From: an uncultured Lachnospiraceae bacterium
GTDB lineage: Bacteria > Bacillota > Clostridia > Lachnospirales > Lachnospiraceae
DNA length: 28,364 nt
Direction: 5' to 3'
NCBI GenBank assembly: GCA_948441955.1
Contig: CAOJQZ010000031.1
Span: 1-28,364, forward strand
The notes below the pieces were generated by a model. It was not told the DNA's origin, searched no databases, and was given only the letters and a program-made list of their open reading frames with translations. Each line of letters starts with the position of its first letter. Position 1 is the first letter of the stretch. This document shows, in pieces, positions 1-7,759 of the stretch. A program made the position numbers and the translations under genes.

Positions 1-15
1 AACAGAGGTGAATCT

Positions 16-1884
16 ATGCATAAAGAATATTTAATGGGAAATGAAGCTATTGCCTTAGGCGCCATTGCCGCCGGCGTTAATCTGGTATCCGGCTACCCCG
101 GCACCCCCTCCTCGGAGGTACTGGAAACTGTGGCAAAGCGCAGGACATCTGATATTTATGTGGAATGGTCTGTCAATGAAAAAGCAGCTATGGAGGTGGC
201 GGCAGGAGCCGCATATACAGGCGCCAGAAGCATGGTGACTATGAAGCAGGTAGGGCTTAATGTGGCCTCCGACCCCCTGATGAGTTTAGAATATATCGGT
301 GTAAAAGGCGGCATGGTTGTTCTTGCGGCAGACGATCCGGGGCCTATTTCCTCGCAGACCGAGCAGGATACGAGACATTTTTCCGCGTTTTCAAAACTTC
401 CCTGTTTTGACCCTTCCGATCCCCAGGAGGCCTATGAGATGGTACAGGAAGCCTTCGAATATTCGGAGAAATATGAAACTCCCGTTTTTCTGCGGCCCAC
501 TACCAGAGTATGTCACGGCTATGCCTCTATTACTGTAAAGGACGAAGCAGAATATAAGGTACATAATTTTGAGGGATTCGCAAAGGATTCCGGACGGTGG
601 GTTGTCTTTCCCCGTCTATCTTATCAAAATCACATGAAAATTGAGGCGAGAAATCAGACGCTTGCCGATGATTTCTCTGAATACAGCCGGAACCGCATCT
701 ATCAGGCGTGCAGAAAGAACGTCTTATTAAAGAAAGGAATTGCCTCCGGAGGCATCAGTTTTGCTTATGCCGTTGAAACACTGGAAGATCTTGGCATGAC
801 GAAGCTTTTTAAGGTTTCTACCCCTCATCCGTTTCCCGAAAGACTGGCTCTTTCCTTTCTTGAAGGTCTTACTGAGGTGCTTTGTATTGAGGAACTAGAT
901 CCGGTTATTGAGCGGGAGCTTACTTATATCTGCGGAAAATATCACCTTCCGGTAAAAATATACGGAAAGCTTACGGGACATGTAAAAAATGCCGGAGAGA
1001 ACAGCCGGGACAGCGTACAGGAAAATATCAGGCAGTTTCTTCTGATGACTTCTGATTTTTCAGATAAGGCTTCTGCAGATTCTGCTCTGCCCACAGACGC
1101 CTTGCCCTCTCTTCCGGTAAGGCCTCCGGTTTTGTGCGCAGGATGCCCCCACCGGGCTTCCTTCTATGCGGTAAAAGCCGCCATGAAAGGAAAGAAAACC
1201 ATTTTCTGCGGGGATATCGGATGCTATACGCTTGGAAACGCCATGCCGCTTGATATGGTAGACACCTGCCTGTGTATGGGCGCAGGGCTTGGAATCGCCC
1301 AGGGAGTCGGACACATGGAGCCTGATACAACTTGTTTTGCTTTTGTAGGGGATTCCACATTTTTTGCTTCTGCCATTACAGGGGTCATAAATGCTGTATA
1401 TAATCAGGCGGACATGACTTTAATCATACTGGATAATTCTACCACTGCCATGACCGGACATCAGCCCCACCCCGGTACAGGACGTACCATGATGGGGGAA
1501 ATGGTTCAAAAAATTGACATAGAAGCTGTGCTTCGGGGCATCGGGCTTCGGGTTGTTGAGACGGTAAACCCTCTGGATTATGGATCTTCTGTGGAATGTG
1601 TAAGACGAGTGGCAGAGGAACCCGGCGTAAAAGCAATTATTTTTAAATCTCCCTGTATTGCGCTTGCAAAGCCCTCTGGCAGTATGACAATCCGTTCAGA
1701 CAAATGTATGAATTGCCGAAAATGTATCCGGGAGCTTGGCTGTCCGGCACTGGTGATTTCAGAAGGGCAGGTATCGATTGATGCTTCTCTGTGCACCGGC
1801 TGCTCCCTCTGTGGACAGATCTGTCCGGCAAATGCAATCTGCCCTCCGGCAGAGAAGGATAAGGGAGGTGTCTGTCATGAATAA
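16..1884 (+). CDS. iorA: Indolepyruvate ferredoxin oxidoreductase, alpha subunit
   Basis: This is the large catalytic subunit of the enzyme that oxidatively decarboxylates aryl pyruvates (from Trp, Phe, Tyr transamination) to aryl-acetyl-CoA and CO2, reducing ferredoxin; the reaction is reversible in anaerobes. The 622-residue length is normal for the family. An N-terminal pyruvate-oxidoreductase domain begins with GYPGTPSSEV (26-35). A TPP-binding domain contains CAGCPHR (374-380) and the GDS...N motif (445-474). The C-terminus is a two-cluster ferredoxin domain with Cys 564/567/570/576 and 593/596/599/603. All eight cluster ligands are present, so it looks functional. The start is the ATG preceded by AGAGGTG. 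It overlaps iorB by 8 bases, indicating translational coupling. Its promoter is outside the window. Substrate preference among aryl pyruvates cannot be read from the sequence. Confidence 0.96.
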   Translation: MHKEYLMGNEAIALGAIAAGVNLVSGYPGTPSSEVLETVAKRRTSDIYVEWSVNEKAAMEVAAGAAYTGARSMVTMKQVGLNVASDPLMSLEYIGVKGGMVVLAADDPGPISSQTEQDTRHFSAFSKLPCFDPSDPQEAYEMVQEAFEYSEKYETPVFLRPTTRVCHGYASITVKDEAEYKVHNFEGFAKDSGRWVVFPRLSYQNHMKIEARNQTLADDFSEYSRNRIYQACRKNVLLKKGIASGGISFAYAVETLEDLGMTKLFKVSTPHPFPERLALSFLEGLTEVLCIEELDPVIERELTYICGKYHLPVKIYGKLTGHVKNAGENSRDSVQENIRQFLLMTSDFSDKASADSALPTDALPSLPVRPPVLCAGCPHRASFYAVKAAMKGKKTIFCGDIGCYTLGNAMPLDMVDTCLCMGAGLGIAQGVGHMEPDTTCFAFVGDSTFFASAITGVINAVYNQADMTLIILDNSTTAMTGHQPHPGTGRTMMGEMVQKIDIEAVLRGIGLRVVETVNPLDYGSSVECVRRVAEEPGVKAIIFKSPCIALAKPSGSMTIRSDKCMNCRKCIRELGCPALVISEGQVSIDASLCTGCSLCGQICPANAICPPAEKDKGGVCHE

Positions 1885-2461
1885 GAATATCATCCTCTGC
1901 GGCGTAGGAGGACAAGGTACGGTTCTTGCTTCGAAATTAATTGCCGCTGCCGCCATGAAAAAGGGTCTGTCCGTTATGGGCGCAGAGACCATCGGGATGG
2001 CCCAAAGAGGCGGAAGTGTGTTCAGTCATATACGAATCGGAAAGGGCTGCCTCTCACCTATGATTGCCCAAGGTACTGCAGATGTGATACTTGGATTTGA
2101 ACCGGGGGAAGCTGTGCGGATGCTTCCTTATTTGAAAAAAAGCGGGCAGGCAGTGGTCAGCGCCCGGGGCATCATGCCTGTGACGGCTGCGCTTTCCGGG
2201 GCCGCCTATAAAAGTGAGAAAATGCTTGCTTATCTGGAGAAGCAAGTGGAGCACCTTCTTGTGGTTGACACGGAAAAAGCCTGCCGGGATATCGGCTCTC
2301 CTAAAGTGCTTAATATTCTTCTTTTGGGTGCTGCTGCCCACAGCGGAGCGCTGGGGCTGTCAGACGAAGATATCAAAGAGGTTATAAAAGAACATGTTCC
2401 CGAAAAATTCCATGACATGAATTTACGGGCGCTTGCGTATACCCATCCGGACACCCCGTAA
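1877..2461 (+). CDS. iorB: Indolepyruvate ferredoxin oxidoreductase, beta subunit
   Basis: This is the small subunit (194 aa) that partners IorA in the soluble cytoplasmic IOR complex; it belongs to the gamma-type 2-oxoacid:ferredoxin oxidoreductase domain family. The N-terminus carries the glycine-rich GVGGQG motif (9-14), followed by the family segment AETIGMAQRGG and a typical GxxxG-rich core. I chose the ATG at 1877 over an upstream in-frame ATG at 1778. It has an ideal AGGGAGGTG ribosome binding site just upstream (1862-1870), and the extra 33 residues would only be an out-of-frame copy of the IorA ferredoxin domain. It overlaps the iorA stop by 8 bases. A 57-base gap precedes paaK, so all three are probably one transcript. 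Confidence 0.95.
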   Translation: MNKNIILCGVGGQGTVLASKLIAAAAMKKGLSVMGAETIGMAQRGGSVFSHIRIGKGCLSPMIAQGTADVILGFEPGEAVRMLPYLKKSGQAVVSARGIMPVTAALSGAAYKSEKMLAYLEKQVEHLLVVDTEKACRDIGSPKVLNILLLGAAAHSGALGLSDEDIKEVIKEHVPEKFHDMNLRALAYTHPDTP

Positions 2462-2518
2462 TTCATGCCATATATCCACAGGCATCATATCGTATATTAA
2501 GAAAGGAAAAACAATATT

Positions 2519-3754
2519 ATGCAGATATCAGATTTACAGCTCAGTCAGGTTAACAAACAGATAGAGGCTCTTCGGGCTGCCGGAAGCTTTTACGGCAAAA
2601 AGCTTAGTGATGCCGGTATCTCCGGTATTCATACGCCGGAGGATTTTGAAGCTCTTCCGTTTTCTGAAAAAAACGATTTACGGGAGGCTTATCCCCTGGG
2701 ACTTATGACTGCGCCGGAGGAAAGCATTGTACGGATTCACTCCTCATCGGGAACCACCGGACTCCCGGTTATCATCCCCTATACTGCAAAGGATGTGGAC
2801 GACTGGGCGGTTATGTTTGCCCGCTGCTATGAAACAGCCGGTATTACGAATACGGACCGTATTCAAATCACGCCGGGATACGGCCTTTGGACCGCAGGCA
2901 TCGGTTTTCAGAACGGCGCTGAAAAGCTGGGAGCCATGGTAATTCCTATGGGACCGGGAAATACAGATAAGCAGCTTCAGATGATGATGGATATGAAAAG
3001 TACGGTAATCTGCGCCACCTCCTCCTATGCGCTGCTTCTTGCAGAAGAAATTGAAAAGCGGGGAATCAAGAATAAGATTCATCTGAAAAAGGGAGTCATC
3101 GGTTCCGAACGGTGGGGTGAGAAAATGCGCCAGCGCATTAAAAATGAGCTGGGTATTGAGCTTTACGATATTTACGGACTGACGGAAATCTATGGACCAG
3201 GTATTGGTATCAACTGTAAATATGATACTGGAATGCATTACTGGGATGATTACCTTTATATCGAGATCATGGATCCGGTGACCTTAAAGCCGGTTCCTGA
3301 CGGGGAAATGGGCGAGATCGTCATTACCACTCTTGTAAAAGAGGGGGCCCCCCTCATCCGTTACCGTACCCACGATCTGTCACGTATTATCCCGGGAGAG
3401 TGTCCTTGCGGCAGCAGATTTCCGCGTCTGGATATGATTATGGGAAGAACAGACGACATGATAAAAATTAAGGGCGTTAACGTATTCCCAAGCCAGATCG
3501 AAGAAGTACTCCGGGATTTCCCGGAGGTATCCAGCGAATACCAGATTCGCATTTCTCATCTGGACGGCAGAGACACTATGCGGCTCTATGTAGAAACAAA
3601 CGGAAGCGTGGATTTCCTTGCTCTTGGAAAACGTATTGCCGAAACCGTAAAGAGCCGTATCGGATTTACGCCCCTTGTAAAGGTTGTGGAACTTGGACTT
3701 CTGCCGAGAAGTGAAAAGAAATCAAAACGGGTAATTGACGAAAGATATAATTAG
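2519..3754 (+). CDS. paaK: Phenylacetate-CoA ligase family, AMP-forming
   Basis: This is an adenylate-forming enzyme that activates phenylacetate or related arylacetates to the CoA thioester with ATP, giving AMP and PPi. The 411 residues contain the phosphate-binding loop SSSGTTGLPV (75-84), the YGLTE motif, the YRTHDL motif with the ribose-binding Asp, the hinge segment GRTDDMIKIKG, and the C-terminal lid with a lysine-rich SEKKSKRV stretch holding the usual catalytic Lys. It is slightly shorter at the N-terminus than canonical PaaK (about 430 aa), but no better upstream start is visible. An AAGAAAGGA site precedes the ATG with a rather long spacer. Next to iorAB it either removes IOR product in the acid-forming direction or, more plausibly, activates arylacetates for reductive carboxylation back to aryl pyruvates. 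The exact substrate is not determinable. Confidence 0.92.
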   Translation: MQISDLQLSQVNKQIEALRAAGSFYGKKLSDAGISGIHTPEDFEALPFSEKNDLREAYPLGLMTAPEESIVRIHSSSGTTGLPVIIPYTAKDVDDWAVMFARCYETAGITNTDRIQITPGYGLWTAGIGFQNGAEKLGAMVIPMGPGNTDKQLQMMMDMKSTVICATSSYALLLAEEIEKRGIKNKIHLKKGVIGSERWGEKMRQRIKNELGIELYDIYGLTEIYGPGIGINCKYDTGMHYWDDYLYIEIMDPVTLKPVPDGEMGEIVITTLVKEGAPLIRYRTHDLSRIIPGECPCGSRFPRLDMIMGRTDDMIKIKGVNVFPSQIEEVLRDFPEVSSEYQIRISHLDGRDTMRLYVETNGSVDFLALGKRIAETVKSRIGFTPLVKVVELGLLPRSEKKSKRVIDERYN

Positions 3755-3758
3755 ACGA

Positions 3759-3794
3759 TGGGGACGGGTACAAATTAAAAATACCCCGTCCCCA
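3759..3794. repeat. GC-rich hairpin repeat, copy 1 (REP-like)
   Basis: The left arm TGGGGACGGGTA (3759-3770) pairs with TACCCCGTCCCCA (3782-3794) with a single bulged base, around an A/T-rich loop. The element lies between the convergent paaK and pyrD genes, and the right arm plus loop encode the last six codons and stop of pyrD. A second copy with the same arms, orientation and loop core is at 16441-16472. There is no good U-tract on either side, so it is not a standard intrinsic terminator, though it could slow both convergent transcripts. No transposase is nearby. Confidence 0.75.
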
Positions 3795-4689
3795 ATTTAA
3801 TATCCTCCACTGTCTTAAACCCGTATTTCTCCATATATTCCTGAATTCCGTCTATAATTTCCATTGTAACTGCCGGATTATGGAAGTTCGCAGTTCCAAC
3901 AGACACGGCCTTTGCTCCTGCAAGAAGCATTTCAATGGCATCTGGCGCACAGGAGATCCCCCCCATGCCGATAACAGGCACCTTGACTGCGCGGGCGGCT
4001 TCATACACCATACGCACTGCAATAGGATGAATAGCAGGGCCGGACACGCCGCCGGTTTTGTTTGCGAGCACAAATGCTCTTTTGTGGATGTCTATCTTCA
4101 TGCCTGTTAATGTATTGATAAGAGATACTGCATCTGCACCGCCTGCCTCCACTGCCTTTGCCATATCTGGAATACATGTGACATTGGGACTCAGCTTCAT
4201 GATAACCGGCTGCTTTGCATATCTTTTTACTGCCTTTGTAATTGACTCGGCGGCTTTCGGATCCTGGCCGAAGGCTATACCCCCCTCCTTCACATTAGGA
4301 CAGGATATATTGATTTCCAGCATATCCACTGGTTCCCCGGAAAGACGTTCTACAACCTGGCAGTAATCTTCCTCTGACTTCCCACAGACATTTACAATAA
4401 TCTTTGTATCATATTGTTTTAAAAACGGAATGTCACGCTTACAGAACAAATCAATTCCCGGATTCTGCAAACCTACTGCGTTCATCATCCCGCCGTAGGT
4501 TTCTGCCACCCGGGGCGTGGGATTTCCCGCCCACGGAATATTTGCGACTCCCTTTGTTGTCACTGCGCCCAGCTTATTTAAATCTGTAAATTCTGAAAAT
4601 TCTGCGCCGGATCCAAAGGTCCCTGATGCTACTGTCACCGGATTTTTCCACTCTACTCCGGCTATATTTATATGCATATCCACATTCAT
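3775..4689 (-). CDS. pyrD: Dihydroorotate dehydrogenase B, catalytic subunit
   Basis: This is the fourth step of de novo UMP synthesis: FMN-dependent oxidation of dihydroorotate to orotate, with electrons passed through PyrK to NAD. The 304-aa TIM barrel starts with the class 1 segment NPVTVASGTFG (16-26). It has NISCPNVKEGG with the class 1 catalytic Cys at 130 and flanking Asn 127/132, the phosphate-binding IGMGGIS, and the C-terminal SVGTANF. Its stop partner pyrK overlaps the start by one base (TGATG), the usual coupling of the two subunits. The last residues, LGTGYF, lie within a repeated GC-rich hairpin, so the native C-terminus may have been altered by that element. Many clostridial pyr operons continue with pyrE; here the operon ends and convergent paaK follows. 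Confidence 0.97.
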   Translation of the reverse strand: MNVDMHINIAGVEWKNPVTVASGTFGSGAEFSEFTDLNKLGAVTTKGVANIPWAGNPTPRVAETYGGMMNAVGLQNPGIDLFCKRDIPFLKQYDTKIIVNVCGKSEEDYCQVVERLSGEPVDMLEINISCPNVKEGGIAFGQDPKAAESITKAVKRYAKQPVIMKLSPNVTCIPDMAKAVEAGGADAVSLINTLTGMKIDIHKRAFVLANKTGGVSGPAIHPIAVRMVYEAARAVKVPVIGMGGISCAPDAIEMLLAGAKAVSVGTANFHNPAVTMEIIDGIQEYMEKYGFKTVEDIKLGTGYF

Positions 4690-5480
4690 CAGATCTCCAC
4701 CTCCGTAGATAAAAATACCGGACCGTCCTTACAGATTCGCTTGTTGTGTACGTTGCTGTGGGCATCCCTGTCCTTAGACCGGCATATACACCCGAGACAG
4801 GCTCCGATTCCGCAGGCCATCCTCTCTTCCAGGGAAATATAGCATTCTGTATTGGTCTCCTGCGCATATTTTTTTATTGCCCGCAGCATAGGCGACGGAC
4901 CGCAGGCAAAAATAATATCCGCCTGAAGAAAATTTTCAGCCACTGCGTCCATAACATTTCCTTTTGTTCCCACACTTCCGTCTTCCGTGGAAATATAAAC
5001 CTCTCCGTTCTGCTGGAATTCTTCTCTCAGAAATGTATGTGCATCACGATATCCGACAATAATCTGTTTCTTCCTGCATCTCATCTGCTTTGCAAGCTCT
5101 AAAACCGGAGGCACGCCGATTCCTCCGCCCATGAGAAATGCACGCCTTCCCTCTGCTTTTTCATATGGAAAGCCATTCCCTAAAGGACCAATAATAGAAA
5201 TACTGTCTCCCGGCCCCATCTGTGAGAACAGCTCTGTCCCGGTTCCTTCCCCGGTTACCCGGTATACAACGCGAAGCCTGCCATTCTTTTTATCAATCTC
5301 GCAGATGCTGATAGGCCGCGGAAGAAGCTTGCTTTTGTCATTTGTATACATAGATATAAACTGCCCCGGCCCGGCTTCCTTTGCGGCCTCTGTTTCAATC
5401 CACATACTGAAAATACCGTCTGCCAGCTGTTCCTGTGAGACAATTGCTGCCGTTTCTTTTTTTCTGCTGTTATCTGCCAT
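4689..5480 (-). CDS. pyrK: Dihydroorotate dehydrogenase B, electron transfer subunit
   Basis: This is the FAD and 2Fe-2S iron-sulfur flavoprotein that couples PyrD to NAD+. The 263 residues follow the ferredoxin-reductase layout. The FAD-binding RPIS motif is at 55-58 with the GEGT loop near 77-80, the NAD-binding GGGIGVPP is at 118-125, and the CGPSPM motif is near 193-198. The cluster ligands are Cys 223, 228, 231 and 250 (CGIGACLGC...CKDGPVF), exactly the PyrK pattern. The start is an ATG with an AGGAGAAAG site. It lies 22 bases after pyrF and overlaps pyrD by one base. All key residues are intact. Confidence 0.97.
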   Translation of the reverse strand: MADNSRKKETAAIVSQEQLADGIFSMWIETEAAKEAGPGQFISMYTNDKSKLLPRPISICEIDKKNGRLRVVYRVTGEGTGTELFSQMGPGDSISIIGPLGNGFPYEKAEGRRAFLMGGGIGVPPVLELAKQMRCRKKQIIVGYRDAHTFLREEFQQNGEVYISTEDGSVGTKGNVMDAVAENFLQADIIFACGPSPMLRAIKKYAQETNTECYISLEERMACGIGACLGCICRSKDRDAHSNVHNKRICKDGPVFLSTEVEI

Positions 5481-5502
5481 ATCTTTCTCCTATATTTGTT
5501 TC

Positions 5503-6429
5503 CTATCTATTCTCCAGCGCGCCCTTTATATCCGAAACCATTTCCTCCACTGCGGCCCTGGCAGCGTCCCCGAAATGCTCTGCACCGAAATCTGCATATT
5601 TTTCCTGCCTATATGCCGCAATGATTCCTCGTGAGGAATTTACAATTGCACCTAAGCCGTCCTCATGGAAGAAATGTACTAAATCCTTTCCTTTTCCTCC
5701 CTGAGCGCCGTACCCAGGTACAAGAATATATGCCTTCGGCATAATTCTTCTTAGAATCCTTCCCATCTCCGGGTAGGTTGCCCCCACAACTGCTCCTATG
5801 TAGCTGTATGTATCCCCCATTGCTTCTTCGCCCCATGCGGCAACCTTTTCTCCCACCAGCTCATAGAGCGGTCTTCCCTCTACAAGTCTGTCCTGAAATT
5901 CTCCGCTTGACGGATTGGAGGTCTTTACAAGAATGAACATTCCCTTTTTCTCCTCCTTACACACCTTAAGAAATGGGTTTATGCCGTCTGAGCCAAGATA
6001 TGGGTTTACAGTTATAAAATCCTCGTCAAAGGGCGCGTAGGTTTTGCTTCCTATCTGTACTTTTCCGATATGTCCTGCCGCATAAGCGGCTGAGGTTGAG
6101 CCAATGTCCCCGCGCTTAATGTCTCCGATGACAACCAATCCCTTTTTCTTACAGTAATCCACGGTTTTCTTAAATGCCCCAAGGCCCGGGAGTCCAAACT
6201 GCTCATACATAGCGATCTGCGGTTTCACTGCCGGAATCAGATCGTATGTCTTGTCCACAATTTCCTTATTAAACTGCCAGACGGCCTCAGCCGCCCCCTC
6301 CAGAGTCTCCCCAAATTCCTCAAATGCCTTTCTCTGCACCTGCTTTGGAATATAATCCAGCATAGGATCTAAGCCTACGACAATCGGCGCGCCTGTTTTT
6401 TTTATGTTTTCTACCAGACGATCAATCAT
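5503..6429 (-). CDS. pyrF: Orotidine 5'-phosphate decarboxylase (type 2)
   Basis: This is the last step of UMP synthesis, decarboxylation of OMP. The 308-aa length and the sequence around VVGLDPMLDYIP place it in the longer type 2 PyrF subfamily rather than the roughly 230-aa type. The catalytic D-K-x-x-D array is IGDIKRGDIGST with Asp103, Lys105 and Asp108. The phosphate-binding C-terminal part includes VPGYGAQGG and VNSSRGI. I chose the internal ATG at 6429, nine codons inside the longest open frame. It has GGAGG 9 bases upstream, and the extra codons are only the out-of-frame end of pyrC. It overlaps pyrC by 8 bases. Confidence 0.97.
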   Translation of the reverse strand: MIDRLVENIKKTGAPIVVGLDPMLDYIPKQVQRKAFEEFGETLEGAAEAVWQFNKEIVDKTYDLIPAVKPQIAMYEQFGLPGLGAFKKTVDYCKKKGLVVIGDIKRGDIGSTSAAYAAGHIGKVQIGSKTYAPFDEDFITVNPYLGSDGINPFLKVCKEEKKGMFILVKTSNPSSGEFQDRLVEGRPLYELVGEKVAAWGEEAMGDTYSYIGAVVGATYPEMGRILRRIMPKAYILVPGYGAQGGKGKDLVHFFHEDGLGAIVNSSRGIIAAYRQEKYADFGAEHFGDAARAAVEEMVSDIKGALENR

Positions 6430-7723
6430 TTTTTTTATCCTCCATATCTGCTTCATACACTACTCTTCCGCCCACCAGCGTATATACGGCCCTGCCCGTC
6501 ACCTCATAACCGTCAAAAGGAGTGTTTCTGCCTTTTGATTCAAATAAATTCTTATTAATCCGGTATGTTTTACCAGGGTCGAAGATAACAATGTCCGCAA
6601 TCTTTCCCGCTGACACAGAGCCTTTCTCCGAAAGTCCCAGTATCTTTGCCGGGTTAGCGCTCATCTTTTCCGCCATATCCATGACGCTTAAAATACCTGT
6701 TTTTACAAGAGCAGTGTAGGTAAGGGCTGCCGATGTCTCAATACCTACAATTCCAAAAGCTGCCTCTGCCATTGATTTGTTCTTTTCTTCTTCTGAATGG
6801 GGCGCATGATCGGTTGCGATTACATCCATAATACCATCTTTCAGGCCCTGCCTCAAGGCCTCTACATCTTCTTTCCTGCGAAGAGGCGGATTCATCTTAT
6901 AATTTCCGTCATCCTCCGGGATATCCTGTGAGGTAAGGATAAAATGATGGGGACAGACCTCTGCGGTTACAGGAAGTCCCTCCTCTTTGGCCAGCCTTAC
7001 CATCTTTACACTGTCTGCCGTAGAGCAATGACAAAGGTGCAGTTTTACACCGGTTTCCTTCGCCAGAAGAATATCCCGGGCTGCAATCACATCCTCCACA
7101 GAATTTGTAATTCCCGGAAGGCCGAACCGCTTAGCATTTTCATCTGCATTCATAACTCCGCCCTCCACCATGTTTCTATCCTCGCAATGGGCAAAAACTG
7201 AGATACCACACTCCCTGGCAAGCCGCATCCCTTTTCTGTAGAGGGCTGCATTCATAACCGACTTCCCGTCCTCACTGACGGCATGACAGCCTTCTTCTGC
7301 CATGCCCTTAATATCTGCAAGCTCTTCCCCCTCTTGTCCCACCGTCACTGCTCCCAGCTGAATCACATTTGTAAGGGATTCCGCTTTCTGTCTTTCATGT
7401 ATCTTTCTGACTTTCTCTGCCGTATCGATAACCGGCTTTGTGTTCGGCATGGCGCACACGGTTGTCACGCCGCCCCTCACAGCCGCTCTTCCTCCGGTTT
7501 CAAGATTCTCCTTATACGTAAAGCCTGGATCACGGAAATGTACATGCAGATCGATAAAGCCTGGCATGACATAGCATCCGGCCGCGTCAAGAACCCTGTC
7601 CGCCTGTTTCCTGATATTCTCCTCTACACTTATAATCCTGTCCTCTTCGATCAATACATCATATTTCCCGTCTTTTCCTGTTAAAGGATCTATAACATGA
7701 CCGTTTTTTATCAGTATTGTCAT
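6422..7723 (-). CDS. pyrC: Dihydroorotase (class I)
   Basis: This enzyme cyclises carbamoyl-aspartate to dihydroorotate, the third step of pyrimidine synthesis. The 433-residue amidohydrolase carries the zinc-binding DLHVHFRDPG with His60 and His62, Asp151 (VSEDGKS), His179 (AHCED), His232 (LCHCST) and Asp305 (ATDHAPHS), all as in catalytically active class I dihydroorotases. The start is the ATG at 7723 (MTILIKNG) with AAGGAAGG just upstream. A longer GTG start nine codons earlier has no ribosome binding site. It follows ctpA by 36 bases with no room for an independent attenuator, and it overlaps pyrF by 8 bases. carAB, pyrB and pyrE are not in the window. Confidence 0.97.
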   Translation of the reverse strand: MTILIKNGHVIDPLTGKDGKYDVLIEEDRIISVEENIRKQADRVLDAAGCYVMPGFIDLHVHFRDPGFTYKENLETGGRAAVRGGVTTVCAMPNTKPVIDTAEKVRKIHERQKAESLTNVIQLGAVTVGQEGEELADIKGMAEEGCHAVSEDGKSVMNAALYRKGMRLARECGISVFAHCEDRNMVEGGVMNADENAKRFGLPGITNSVEDVIAARDILLAKETGVKLHLCHCSTADSVKMVRLAKEEGLPVTAEVCPHHFILTSQDIPEDDGNYKMNPPLRRKEDVEALRQGLKDGIMDVIATDHAPHSEEEKNKSMAEAAFGIVGIETSAALTYTALVKTGILSVMDMAEKMSANPAKILGLSEKGSVSAGKIADIVIFDPGKTYRINKNLFESKGRNTPFDGYEVTGRAVYTLVGGRVVYEADMEDKKND

Positions 7724-7759
7724 TATACCTTCCTTTCTGCCTGAACGCACCTTATAATT

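Noticed and set aside
1778..1876. Longer iorB with 33 extra N-terminal residues
   Set aside because: The extension overlaps the iorA ferredoxin domain out of frame; the ATG at 1877 has an ideal ribosome binding site and starts the GVGGQG fold correctly.
2744..3238. 164-codon minus-strand open frame
   Set aside because: Antisense shadow of paaK, covering its conserved AMP-binding motifs.
3759..3794. Hairpin copy 1 as a standard bidirectional terminator
   Set aside because: The stem is strong but no run of U follows on either strand, and the same element recurs elsewhere, so a repeat is the better description.
5131..5634. 167-codon plus-strand open frame
   Set aside because: Antisense to pyrK and pyrF across their junction; no recognisable protein.
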